Source: Solirubrobacterales bacterium (GTDB lineage Bacteria; Actinomycetota; Thermoleophilia; Solirubrobacterales; 70-9). Taken from it: DNA of 51,013 nt. Position 1 is the first letter of the stretch, and every line of letters starts with the position of its first letter. A program made the position numbers and the translations under genes. The stretch spans positions 1-51,013 of the forward strand of contig JANWHD010000010.1 of the NCBI GenBank assembly GCA_025450585.1, read 5' to 3'. Under the pieces are notes generated by a model. That model was given only the letters and a program-made list of their open reading frames with translations, was not told the DNA's origin and made no database searches. Positions 8,920 through 16,007 of this stretch are shown in pieces.

Positions 8920-9068
8920 CCGCGGGTGGCGTCGGGGGTGGGGGGTGTCTGCGCCGCGCGTAGGCTGCTGAGGGCGGGGGTTCATAGCTCATCCCGCAAT
9001 GTCCCTCTGCCCGAAGCAGCGCGAAGCGCAAGCAGGGCACCCCCCACCCCCGGCGACAGGACCCGCGG
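8920..9068 (+). repeat. palindromic element family C, copy 2
   Basis: The outer stem CCGCGGGT (8920-8927) pairs with ACCCGCGG (9061-9068). The inner stem GGGGGTGGGGGGTG (8934-8947) pairs with CACCCCCCACCCCC (9038-9051). Between them lies the conserved asymmetric loop, GGCGTC on the left and GGCGACAGG on the right. It ends about 20 nt before the open frame of the AEC transporter, where that gene's start codon would be expected. Confidence 0.8.
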
Positions 9069-9212
9069 CCAAGACGCTTCAACTGAAAAGGTCTCGCGAT
9101 CGGAGTCCTGCTGACAACCGCCGCGATCGTCTTCGCCGTCGCCATCGGCGTCGGTGCCGAGCGGCGCTGGCCGGCGGGTGCCGCGCAGGCGGCGCGGCGG
9201 TCGCTGACGCTG

Positions 9213-10022
9213 ATGCTCTACGTGCTGCTGCCGCCGGTGATCTTCTTCAACATCGCCGCCAGCTCGATCGACGTCGACCACGGGATCGGGCTTGCGCTGG
9301 GGATCGTCGTCTCGTCGCTCGGCGCCCTGCTCGCCTGGTGGGTTGCGAGCCGGGTGCTGAAGCTGGCCCGCTTCCAGGTCGGCGCCGTCGTCTGCTGCGT
9401 GCTCAGCGTCAACACCGGCTACCTCGGCTATCCACTGGCGGTGGCACTGCTCGGCCGCGAGGAGCTGCCCACGGCGGTCCTCTACGACGTGCTCGTCACC
9501 GGGCCCTGCCTGCTGCTCGGCGCCTTCGCCGTCGGCGCCGCCTTCGGGACCAAGGCCGGCGAAACCCCGCGTCAGCGAATCGCGGCCTTCTTCACCCGCA
9601 ACCCGCCCCTTTACGCGGCGATCGCCGGCCTGCTCGCCCCCGAGGCGCTGGCCCCCGACGTCCTCGTCGACGCCTCTCAGATTCTGATCGTGGCGATCCT
9701 GCCGATCGGCTTCTTCGCCGTCGGCGCCACCCTGGCCGAGAACGCCGAGCACGGCGAGCTGCCGATACCCCCGCCGCTGACTCGACCTGTGGCGCTAGCG
9801 ATCGGCACGCGTCTCGCGGTGGTCCCCGCCCTGCTGATGCTGCTCGCGGCGCCGCTGATCGACCTCCCCGCCGCCTACCGCCTGCTCTCGGCGATGCCCT
9901 CCGGCCTCAACACGCTCGTCATCGCCCACGCCTACGGCCTCGACATGGAGATCACCGCCGAGGCGGTCACCTGGTCGACCGCGATAGTCGTCGGCGCGGC
10001 CCTGCTCTCGCTTGCATTTTAA
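9213..10022 (+). CDS. AEC (auxin efflux carrier) family transporter, 5' end damaged
   Basis: A polytopic membrane protein of the AEC family, whose members export or import organic acids and similar solutes. Helices alternate with short loops, and the family-like stretch VNTGYLGYPLAVALLGREEL is present, as is the C-terminal LLSAMPSGLNTLVIAHAYGL. ATG 9213 leaves only 269 residues. Clear coding sequence (GVLLTTAAIVFAVAIGVGAE) runs back in frame to 9087 without any ATG, GTG or TTG and is stopped by TGA at 9084. So the first transmembrane helix is present but its normal start codon is missing. Family C copy 2 ends at 9068, and its insertion may have removed the start. The last 56 nt before 9998 recur at 10890-10945. 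Confidence 0.8.
   Translation: MLYVLLPPVIFFNIAASSIDVDHGIGLALGIVVSSLGALLAWWVASRVLKLARFQVGAVVCCVLSVNTGYLGYPLAVALLGREELPTAVLYDVLVTGPCLLLGAFAVGAAFGTKAGETPRQRIAAFFTRNPPLYAAIAGLLAPEALAPDVLVDASQILIVAILPIGFFAVGATLAENAEHGELPIPPPLTRPVALAIGTRLAVVPALLMLLAAPLIDLPAAYRLLSAMPSGLNTLVIAHAYGLDMEITAEAVTWSTAIVVGAALLSLAF
9942..9997 (+). repeat. direct repeat of the AEC gene 3' end (other copy 10890-10945)
   Basis: The 56 bases encoding DMEITAEAVTWSTAIVVGA of the transporter recur at 10890-10945 with one mismatch (9965 G against 10913 C). Similarity continues more weakly to the stop codon of each copy (AALLSLAF against AALVSLLL). The XRE/nucleotidyltransferase pair lies exactly between the two copies. Confidence 0.95.
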
Positions 10023-10039
10023 TGCCTAATTAGGCATTA
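10020..10039. promoter_or_regulatory. perfect 20-bp palindrome, likely operator of the XRE gene
   Basis: TAATGCCTAATTAGGCATTA is a perfect 20-base palindrome ending 7 nt before the GTG start of the XRE gene and overlapping a plausible -10 box (CATTAT, 10035-10040). The position and symmetry fit autorepression by the HTH protein. It also overlaps the TAA stop of the transporter. Confidence 0.7.
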
Positions 10040-10046
10040 TTCAGGG

Positions 10047-10373
10047 GTGGAAACAGGTGAGCTCATTCGCCAGGCACGCGAGCGACATGGACTCAGCCAG
10101 AAGCGTCTGGCGCTGCGGGCAGGCACCGACCAGGCGGCGATCAGCAGAATCGAGCGCGGCGAGACCTCCCCGTCTCCCGAGACGATCGAGCGCCTGATGG
10201 CAGCCATGGGCGAGCGCCTCTCCATGCGGTCCGAGCCGGTCGAGCGCGACTACGACCCACTCCACATGCGTGCGACGCTGGAGCGGACTCCGGAGGAACG
10301 GCTGCGACTGGCAATCTCGTGGAACCGCCTTGCGGGGCGGCTGACACAGGCGGGTCAACGGGCCCGTGCCTGA
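10047..10373 (+). CDS. XRE-family helix-turn-helix regulator (antitoxin-like)
   Basis: A 108-residue protein with a Cro/CI-type HTH at residues 4-60: LIRQARERHGLSQKRLALRA, then TDQAAISRIERGETSPSPET. The tail (LERTPEERLRLAISWNRLAG) is found in regulators paired with nucleotidyltransferases. The GTG start at 10047 follows a perfect palindrome by 7 nt with no Shine-Dalgarno, which suggests a leaderless, self-repressed transcript. It overlaps the nucleotidyltransferase gene by 8 nt. The pair resembles toxin-antitoxin modules in which an NTase is the toxin. That role is inferred from the gene order only. Confidence 0.85.
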   Translation: METGELIRQARERHGLSQKRLALRAGTDQAAISRIERGETSPSPETIERLMAAMGERLSMRSEPVERDYDPLHMRATLERTPEERLRLAISWNRLAGRLTQAGQRARA

Positions 10374-10854
10374 CCCCCGCTCCGAGCCACTCGACGCCCA
10401 GCGGATTTTCGAAGAGCTGGCCCGCCACGATGTCGACTTCGTGCTGGTCGGGGGGCTCGCTGCGCAAACCCACGGGAACACGCGGATGACCAACGACGTG
10501 GACGTCATCCCGGCCCCCGCACCCGACAACCTCGCTCGCCTGGCGGCAGCTCTGCGCGCACTGGAAGCCCGCGTGCTCAATCCCGGTCACGAGGACATCG
10601 AGATCGAGGCGTCGATGCTGCCACGAGCGACGATATGGCAGTTCGCCACTCCCCATGGCGACGTTGACGTGCTACACGAAGCGCCGGGAGCTGCACCCTG
10701 GTCCGAGCTGCGCGAGCGGGCGCTGGTCATTGTGCTCGACGAAACGCGCGTTCCGGTCGCCGGGCGGGACGACTTGATCCGCATGAAGCTCGCACGGGGT
10801 CGGCCCATCGACCGAGCCGACGTTGCCGCGCTGACCGACCCGGAGGCGGATTGA
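10366..10854 (+). CDS. nucleotidyltransferase-fold protein, possible toxin partner
   Basis: A 162-residue protein of the DNA polymerase beta-like nucleotidyltransferase superfamily. The signature VGGLAAQTHGNTRMTNDVDV (about residues 26-45) holds the GG start of the active-site loop and the paired carboxylates DVD. A third acidic strand is seen in HGDVDVLHE (about residue 101). The GTG start at 10366 overlaps the XRE gene, so expression is coupled. The family includes AbiEii/MenT-type toxins that modify tRNA. Whether this one is toxic is unknown. The pair is flanked by a duplicated piece of the AEC gene, which marks it as a late insertion. Confidence 0.8.
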   Translation: MPDPRSEPLDAQRIFEELARHDVDFVLVGGLAAQTHGNTRMTNDVDVIPAPAPDNLARLAAALRALEARVLNPGHEDIEIEASMLPRATIWQFATPHGDVDVLHEAPGAAPWSELRERALVIVLDETRVPVAGRDDLIRMKLARGRPIDRADVAALTDPEAD

Positions 10855-10970
10855 TGCTGCACCACGTCGGGATCGAGGTGACGACGGCGGACATGGAGAT
10901 CACCGCCGAGGCCGTCACCTGGTCGACCGCGATAGTCGTCGGCGCCGCATTGGTCTCGCTGCTGCTCTGA
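10854..10970 (+). pseudogene. chimeric remnant: VOC-like start joined to the AEC transporter tail
   Basis: A 38-codon frame opens with ATG overlapping the nucleotidyltransferase stop. Its first 12 codons (MLHHVGIEVTTA) match the start of a VOC protein; compare MLHHATLEVMPA at 11926. It then switches to DMEITAEAVTWSTAIVVGAA, which is the C-terminus of the transporter that ends at 10022. It is probably the scar left by recombination when the XRE/NTase pair entered. A functional product is unlikely. Confidence 0.8.
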
Positions 10971-11002
10971 GCCGAGAGGGCGACTCCTTTGGGGCAGGTT
11001 CC

Positions 11003-11008
11003 TATCCT
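11003..11008 (+). promoter_or_regulatory. -10 box of a probable leaderless transcript (nitrilase gene)
   Basis: TATCCT ends 6 nt before the ATG at 11015. No Shine-Dalgarno is visible, so transcription probably starts at or next to the start codon. Confidence 0.5.
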
Positions 11009-11014
11009 GTACCC

Positions 11015-11926
11015 ATGACCGAGTTCCCGACGGTGCGAGTCGCCGCGATCCAGGCCACACCGATCATCCTCAACGCCGAGGCGACGATCGAGAAGGCGGT
11101 CGGCCTGCTGGAGCAGGCTGCCGCGGAGGGGGTCCAGCTGGCCGTCTTCCCCGAGACCTTCGTGCCCCTCTACCCCTCCGGTGTCTGGGCGAAGGACGCC
11201 GCCTCGTTCGCCGGCTGGGACGAGTTCTGGGAGCAGCTCTGGGCAAACTCGGTTGAGATTCCCGGCCCGCTCGTCGATCGCCTGGCCTCGGTGTGCGCCG
11301 CGAAGGACATGCATTGCGCGATCGGCGTCAACGAGCGTGAGCTGCAGCGGCCGGGGTCCCTCTACAACACGGTCGTGCTGATCGGCCCCGAGGGCCTGGT
11401 CTGGCGACACCGGAAGTTGATGCCCACCCAGCACGAGCGCCTCTTCCACGGAGTCGGCGCCGGCGACGATCTCGAGGTTGCGCAAACCCCGCTGGGACGG
11501 ATCGGCGGGCTGATCTGCTGGGAGAACCGGATGCCGCTCGCCCGCTACGCCGTCTACCGGAGCGGGCCGCAGATTTGGCTCGCTCCCACCGCCGACGACA
11601 GCGACGGGTGGCTGGCGAGCATGCGCCACATAGCGATCGAGTCCGGTGCCTTCGTCGTATCGGCGCCGCAGTACATCCCGGCAGCGGCTTTCCCAGACGA
11701 CTTTCCGGCACCGCTGCCGCAGGGCAAGGACGTCTTCGGCAACGGCGGTGCGGCAATCGTCGAGCCCGCCGCGGGAAAGGTGATCGCGGGGCCCCTCTAC
11801 GGCGAGGAGGGGATCGTCGCCGCCGACTGCGACCTGCGCATCGGTCTCCATGCCAAGCGCTGGTTCGACTCCGCCGGGCACTACAGCCGCGAGGATGTGC
11901 TGGCACCGCAAGTCCGCGAGGGCTGA
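11015..11926 (+). CDS. nitrilase / carbon-nitrogen hydrolase
   Basis: A 303-residue CN-hydrolase superfamily enzyme. The catalytic triad is readable: E47 in AVFPETFVPLYPSG, K134 in WRHRKLMPTQHE, and C168 in GGLICWENRMPLARYAVY. The C168 context (CWEN) and the overall length match true nitrilases and cyanide hydratases rather than amidases, which usually have shorter proteins and other contexts. It would hydrolyse an organic nitrile to the acid and ammonia; the substrate is unknown. A -10-like TATCCT lies 6 nt upstream and the stop overlaps the next gene (TGATG at 11924-11928), so the downstream VOC protein is probably co-translated. Confidence 0.92.
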   Translation: MTEFPTVRVAAIQATPIILNAEATIEKAVGLLEQAAAEGVQLAVFPETFVPLYPSGVWAKDAASFAGWDEFWEQLWANSVEIPGPLVDRLASVCAAKDMHCAIGVNERELQRPGSLYNTVVLIGPEGLVWRHRKLMPTQHERLFHGVGAGDDLEVAQTPLGRIGGLICWENRMPLARYAVYRSGPQIWLAPTADDSDGWLASMRHIAIESGAFVVSAPQYIPAAAFPDDFPAPLPQGKDVFGNGGAAIVEPAAGKVIAGPLYGEEGIVAADCDLRIGLHAKRWFDSAGHYSREDVLAPQVREG

Positions 11927-12291
11927 TGCTCCACCACGCGACGCTCGAGGTAATGCCCGCCGAGCTGGGCCGTGCGGCCGAGTTCTGGGTCATGGTCGGC
12001 TTTACCCAGGTCAGCCCACCGGCGGACCTCGCCGCCGAGTTCACCTGGTTCGAGCGTGGGGGCACGCAGATACACCTGGCGCACACCGAGTCGCCAACGC
12101 CAGGCGGCGGCCATATCGCGATAGTCGTGCCCGATTTCGAGCGGACACTGGAGCGCCTTCGGGACAGCGGCTTCGAGGTCGTCGACAAACGCGAACGCTG
12201 GGACTCCCAGCGTGCCGGGGTGATCGCGCCCGGAGGGCACCGGGTCGAGCTGATGGCAAAACCCCCGCTACCTGCGGACGCCGCCGGGTAG
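11926..12291 (+). CDS. VOC superfamily protein
   Basis: A 121-residue single-domain VOC protein: MLHHATLEVMPAELGRAAEF at the start, then TWFERGGTQIHLAHTES, GGGHIAIVVPDFERTLERLR and the terminal GVIAPGGHRVELMAKP. Putative metal ligands are His in LHHATLEV or QIHLAH and Glu in RVELM. The ATG at 11926 overlaps the nitrilase stop by one base (TGATG), so the two form an operon. A role linked to the nitrilase product is possible but cannot be shown. Its first codons resemble the chimeric remnant at 10854, which suggests that remnant came from a relative of this gene. Confidence 0.85.
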   Translation: MLHHATLEVMPAELGRAAEFWVMVGFTQVSPPADLAAEFTWFERGGTQIHLAHTESPTPGGGHIAIVVPDFERTLERLRDSGFEVVDKRERWDSQRAGVIAPGGHRVELMAKPPLPADAAG

Positions 12292-12323
12292 GACCCCGCC
12301 GGGGCGGGGACTACGATGCGCCG

Positions 12324-13931
12324 GTGCGCTACCCGGTCGAGGACTTCACCGCTGAGGAGCGGGCGCTGCTCGCCCCTCACTTCACCAACCTGGACCGGCC
12401 CGTGTTCGCGCTGGTCAACTTGCCGGAGACCGTGAAGGGGGCGCTTTTTGCCCGCTATTCGCGGTATTCGGGGACGGTGCGGCGGCTCTACCTAGAGGAG
12501 TTCGCGGAGGACGCAACGGATGGCGTGCGGCCTTTCGACGGAGCCGAGGGCGAGCGCGCGGCGGGGCTCTACGAGCGCGTCTTCGTCGGCTACGGCGACG
12601 ACTCGATCGCCCAGGTGGGCGGTGCCCACGTCGCCTGCGAGTTCGTCTCCAACATCCTCACCAAGCAGCTGCAGCGGGGCCGTCTCGCCGCCTACCTGGA
12701 GCAGTCGACCCGCTACATCCCCTACGACGTGCCGCTGCCGGGTGGCGGCTACCGCTACTACCGCGGCGATGACCTCGGGCCCGAGTTCGCCACCGCGATG
12801 GACGAGCTCTTCGCGATCTACTCGCGCTCGCTGGTGCGGGTCGAGGAGTGGGCCGCGCAGCGCTGGCCCTGCGGGGAAGGCGAACCGGAGGGTCCCTGGC
12901 GGCGCTCGATAAAGGCCAAGGCACTTGACCTCCTGCGCGGCCTGCTCCCCGCGGCGACGCTCAGCCACGTCGGCATCTACGCCTCCGGCCAGGCCTACGA
13001 GCAGCTGATCCTGAGGCTGATGGCCTCGCCCCTGCCCGAGGCGCGCGAGTACGGCGGGATGATCCTGGAGGAGCTGAAGCAGGTGATGCCGAGCTTCGTA
13101 TCACGGGTCGAGCGGCCCGACCGGGGCGGCGAGTGGATCGGCTACCTGCAGCAGCGCCGCGAGCGCACCGAGCAATGGGTCTCGCGGCTTGGCCTTGACC
13201 GGCGCGGGGGCGGCGAGGCGACGCCCTCGGTCGAGCTGGTCCATGTCGATGGCAGCGAAGAGGACCTGCTCGCCTCCTGCCTCTTCGAGTCGGCTGCGGT
13301 GCCGGAGACCGAGATCCTCGCCCGCATCGACGTGCTCGACCGCGGCGAGCGGGCCGAGCTGCTCGGCGCGATGGTGGGCGAGCGGCGCAATCGCCGCCAC
13401 CGGCCCGGCCGTGGCTTCGAGGCGCTGCGCTACCGCTTCGAGATCGTCTCCGACTACGGCGCCTTCCGCGACCTGCAGCGCCACCGCATGCTGACCTGCC
13501 AGTGGCAGCGACTGGGGCCGGGCCTCGGTGCCGGTGTGCCCGAGGAGGTGCGCGAAGCCGGTGCCGGGGACGAGTTCGAGCGGGCGCTGGAGATCTCGCG
13601 CGGTGAGTACGAGCGGCTTGTCGCCGCCGGCATGCCCGAGCAGGCGCCCTACGCGCTCAGCCTCGCCTACCGGCTCCGTTACACGCTCGATCTGAACGCG
13701 CGCGAGGCGATGCACCTGATCGAGCTGCGCTCCGGCCGCGAGGGGCACCCGACCTACCGCGCGGTGGCTCAGGCGATGCACGAGCGGATCGCTGCCATAC
13801 ATCCCGGAGTCGCCGGAGCGATGAGCTTCGTCGATACCTCTCAAGAGCCGCGGCTGGAGCGAATCCTCAGCGAGATCCGCACCCAGCGCAAGCGCGCTGC
13901 GGCCACTACTCCGCCGGATCCCCGGGCTTAG
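12324..13931 (+). CDS. tandem ThyX-like protein (FAD-dependent thymidylate synthase homologue)
   Basis: A 535-residue protein with two copies of a ThyX-like fold. The first half carries RGRLAAYLEQSTRYIPYD at about residue 118, in the place of the ThyX signature RHR..S.N..S.RY, with the His replaced by Gly. The second half has a partner motif at about residue 385, RHRMLTCQWQRLG, which keeps RHR but lacks the later Ser/Arg. ThyX proteins are normally ~220-270 residues and act as homotetramers that methylate dUMP using FADH2. The two halves here look complementary rather than redundant, so classic ThyX activity is uncertain. GTG 12324 is chosen because the upstream frame shadows the VOC gene and TACGAT (12312-12317) is a fitting -10. 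The end overlaps the convergent membrane gene by 26 nt. Confidence 0.8.
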   Translation: MRYPVEDFTAEERALLAPHFTNLDRPVFALVNLPETVKGALFARYSRYSGTVRRLYLEEFAEDATDGVRPFDGAEGERAAGLYERVFVGYGDDSIAQVGGAHVACEFVSNILTKQLQRGRLAAYLEQSTRYIPYDVPLPGGGYRYYRGDDLGPEFATAMDELFAIYSRSLVRVEEWAAQRWPCGEGEPEGPWRRSIKAKALDLLRGLLPAATLSHVGIYASGQAYEQLILRLMASPLPEAREYGGMILEELKQVMPSFVSRVERPDRGGEWIGYLQQRRERTEQWVSRLGLDRRGGGEATPSVELVHVDGSEEDLLASCLFESAAVPETEILARIDVLDRGERAELLGAMVGERRNRRHRPGRGFEALRYRFEIVSDYGAFRDLQRHRMLTCQWQRLGPGLGAGVPEEVREAGAGDEFERALEISRGEYERLVAAGMPEQAPYALSLAYRLRYTLDLNAREAMHLIELRSGREGHPTYRAVAQAMHERIAAIHPGVAGAMSFVDTSQEPRLERILSEIRTQRKRAAATTPPDPRA

Positions 13932-14790
13932 GCTCGAGTTCGTCGGCGGCTTTCTCCCCGGGAGTCGGCCAGGGGATCGCTTCGCCGGCCGCCCAGGCCG
14001 GGGGTCTGCCCCCCGGCACCCAGCCGGCGGCCAGGAGGGCGAAGTAGAGGAACCAGAGCAGTGTGAACTGGATCAGCAGCAGCAAGGCGGCGATGCCGAG
14101 CGCCATCCCGAGCGAGCCCCAGAAGCGGGTCAGCAGGCCGGTTCGCATCGCCCAGAGGCAGCTGTAGGCGAGGGCGAAGGCGAGGCCGAGCCGGCCGCCG
14201 AGGCTGAGGCCGGTGGCGAGACCGCGAACGCCGGCATTGGCGACCGCGTTGGTGGCGGCGTCGTCTTCGACCTTTTCGGACGCGCACTCGCCGACGGCGG
14301 CGCGGCCGCCGCCGAAGTCGTCGCGGAACTGGGCCTTGTCGTCGCCGCGATCCGAGACGCATTCCCGGGTCGCCTCCTTGACGCTGAGGTCGGCACTCGC
14401 CTTGCCGTCGGCGAATTCCTTCGCCGCCTCGTTGGTCGCGATTGCGTTGCACAGCGCTCCCCCGGCGAGGAAGAGCGGCGCGGCAACGACGAGGCCGATC
14501 AGCTGGGGGCGCACCCGCTCGCTGCGGGCCTGGGCGGCACGGAACAGGTACACCAGCGGGAGCACGAGCAGGGCGAGCCCAAGCGCCTGGAGGATGCTGG
14601 AGAGGACGATGTCGGAGCTATGCGCGTCGGCCGCGCGCAGGATCTCGGCTTCGCCGTCGCCGCTGACCGAGCTGACCACGATCGTGGACACGATCAGCAT
14701 CGCCAATGCGGCGAAGGTCGCCAGGGCGACGGGCATCGCCCAGCGCCGCTCGCGCTCCAGAACGGCCTCCCGGCTCGGCTGCACGTCCAC
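13906..14790 (-). CDS. membrane protein of unknown function
   Basis: A 294-residue integral membrane protein that I do not recognise. Hydrophobic segments are seen at about residues 20-42, 60-84, 95-118, 200-220 and 230-262. A polar loop at about 120-190 is rich in Asp/Glu/Ala with two Cys (ATRECVSDRG, VGECASEK). The C-terminus is Pro/Glu-rich (WPTPGEKAADELEPKPGDP). The start is GTG at 14790, immediately after the stop of the CBS gene on the same strand, so the two are co-transcribed. The 3' end overlaps the tandem ThyX-like gene by 26 nt, tail to tail. Confidence 0.75.
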   Translation of the reverse strand: MDVQPSREAVLERERRWAMPVALATFAALAMLIVSTIVVSSVSGDGEAEILRAADAHSSDIVLSSILQALGLALLVLPLVYLFRAAQARSERVRPQLIGLVVAAPLFLAGGALCNAIATNEAAKEFADGKASADLSVKEATRECVSDRGDDKAQFRDDFGGGRAAVGECASEKVEDDAATNAVANAGVRGLATGLSLGGRLGLAFALAYSCLWAMRTGLLTRFWGSLGMALGIAALLLLIQFTLLWFLYFALLAAGWVPGGRPPAWAAGEAIPWPTPGEKAADELEPKPGDPAE

Positions 14791-15237
14791 TCAGCCGCGC
14801 TCGTGGAAGTAGAACTGCGGCAGGGCGCCTTCGATTACCTCCGCGGTCATCTTCTGCGCGACCTCAAGGTTTCCCGTGCGCACGGCAATGTCGTCGAGCG
14901 TGACGATGCCGGCGAGCCTATCCGCATCGACGACCGGAAGGCGACGCACCCGGTGGCGGACCATCAGCGCCGCCGCCTCGTCGAGCTCCATAGCGGGTTC
15001 ACCGCAGACCAGTGGCCGTGAGGCGTACTCGGCCACCGGCTCGGCGCCGTCGACCCCCTCGGCGAAGACCCGCAGAGCCAGATCGCGGTCGGTGACCATC
15101 GCCACCGGAGAGCCGGCGGGGTCGACCAGGACCACCGAGCCGACCCGGTGCTCGCGCATCTGCCGGGCGACCGAGATCGCGCTCGAATCGGGCGAGGCGG
15201 TGACGACGCCAGGGGTCATGATCTCGCTCAGCTGCAC
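14791..15237 (-). CDS. CBS-domain pair protein
   Basis: A compact protein of two CBS domains, a module that usually binds adenosyl nucleotides. Domain 1 runs from LSEIMTPGVVTASPDSS to AMVTDRDLALRVFAEG. Domain 2 runs from ASRPLVCGEPAMELDEAAAL through HRVRRLPVVDADRLAGIVTL to DDIAVRTGN. I prefer GTG 15237 (VQLSEIM, 148 residues) to ATG 15258, because TAGCGT lies 7 nt before the GTG, as in other leaderless starts here, and the ATG would overlap the divergent gene. It is followed directly by a membrane-protein gene. Its target is unknown. Confidence 0.8.
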   Translation of the reverse strand: MQLSEIMTPGVVTASPDSSAISVARQMREHRVGSVVLVDPAGSPVAMVTDRDLALRVFAEGVDGAEPVAEYASRPLVCGEPAMELDEAAALMVRHRVRRLPVVDADRLAGIVTLDDIAVRTGNLEVAQKMTAEVIEGALPQFYFHERG

Positions 15238-15243
15238 TGCGCC

Positions 15244-15250
15244 GTACGCT
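15244..15250. promoter_or_regulatory. shared bidirectional -10 element
   Basis: TACGCTA on the top strand reads TAGCGTA on the bottom strand, so one site supplies a TAnnnT -10 box for both divergent genes. It lies 7 nt from the ATG at 15257 and 7 nt from the GTG at 15237. Neither gene has a Shine-Dalgarno, so both transcripts are probably leaderless. Confidence 0.55.
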
Positions 15251-15256
15251 ACCGGC

Positions 15257-15907
15257 ATGAGTGCAGAGCGAGCGACTGCGGATGGGCGGCGACGCACCCC
15301 CGTGGTGCCCCTCGAGGCGGGTGCCGGGCCCGAGAACCCGCCCTGCCCGGCCTGCGGCGAGCCGCTCTTCGGCTGGATCGACGCTCGACCCGGCCTGGCG
15401 GGTCCGGTGAGCCGCTGCGAGAGCTGCGGCCTCGGCGCGGTCGGCGCCGCCGGGAGAGCCGAGGAGGCGCTGGAGGCGCTCGACCGGATGCGCAACGGGG
15501 CGACGATCCGGATCGCCAGCCGAGCCAGCTTCTCGGCCTGGATCGGCGGCGCCGGCTGGGCCGGGCTGGAGCCGGCCAGCCGCTACCTGTTCACGCCGGA
15601 GTCGGTGCGCCGGCTCGTCGCCAACCGCGACCAGGTCGTCGCCGGGACCCGCTGGTCACCGGGCCGCGGCATAGCAACGATGTGGCAAACGGTCCTCAAC
15701 GGCTTCACCTTCGGCCGCAACCTAGCCCTAGCCCGCCTCGGCCATGCCGAATCAGTCCACGCCGAGCCCCCCTGGCAACGCCGCCTAGACACCCTGATCA
15801 CCCTCGTCGTAGCCATCCCAGCGTTGATAGCTGCCATACCACTGGAGCTGACGGCAGCAGCCACGAGTCGCGGCAGCACGATCTCGTTGGACCTAGAGCT
15901 GCTCTAG
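15257..15907 (+). CDS. zinc-ribbon and C-terminal membrane-anchor protein
   Basis: A 216-residue protein of unknown role. CPAC and CESC (about residues 30 and 54), as in CPACGEPLFGWID and CESCGLGAVG, make a four-Cys zinc ribbon. The middle (IRIASRASFSAWIGGAGWAG to TMWQTVLNGFTFGRNLALAR) resembles an accessory segment found beside methyltransferase-like domains, but no SAM-binding motif is present. One hydrophobic helix (LITLVVAIPALIAAIPLELT) lies near the end. It starts at ATG 15257, divergent from the CBS gene with a shared -10. A family B palindrome starts 2 nt after the stop. Confidence 0.7.
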   Translation: MSAERATADGRRRTPVVPLEAGAGPENPPCPACGEPLFGWIDARPGLAGPVSRCESCGLGAVGAAGRAEEALEALDRMRNGATIRIASRASFSAWIGGAGWAGLEPASRYLFTPESVRRLVANRDQVVAGTRWSPGRGIATMWQTVLNGFTFGRNLALARLGHAESVHAEPPWQRRLDTLITLVVAIPALIAAIPLELTAAATSRGSTISLDLELL

Positions 15908-15908
15908 A

Positions 15909-16003
15909 GGCGGGGGCGGGGAGCCCCTCGGACGGGCGGATACTCAAAATGCCGGGCTAATTAGCCCGGCATTTGGACGGCCGAGGGGCTCCCCGCCCCC
16001 GCC
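15909..16003. repeat. palindromic element family B, copy 1
   Basis: The outer arms 15909-15930 and 15982-16003 are perfectly complementary over 22 bp. The 51-nt core (15931-15981) starts GACGGGCGGATACTC, holds an inner hairpin AAATGCCGGGCTAATT / AGCCCGGCATTT, and ends GGACGGC. The core matches the copy at 37465-37515 except at four positions that form two compensatory pairs. It lies between two convergent genes, touching both stop codons, and probably acts as a two-way terminator. Confidence 0.9.
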
Positions 16004-16007
16004 GCCT

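Larger units (their letters stand above)
8671..9086. other. 416-nt gene-free stretch with two inverted family C palindromes
   Basis: Between the acyl-CoA ligase stop and the AEC transporter frame I see no supportable gene. The stretch begins with family C copy 1 in bottom-strand orientation (8684-8773) and ends with copy 2 in top-strand orientation (8920-9068). The ~146 nt between them contains scattered GAAAGCTT-type words (8815, 8869) but no clear promoter or RNA gene. The two copies facing each other around a short segment resemble the ends of a composite element. Confidence 0.6.
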
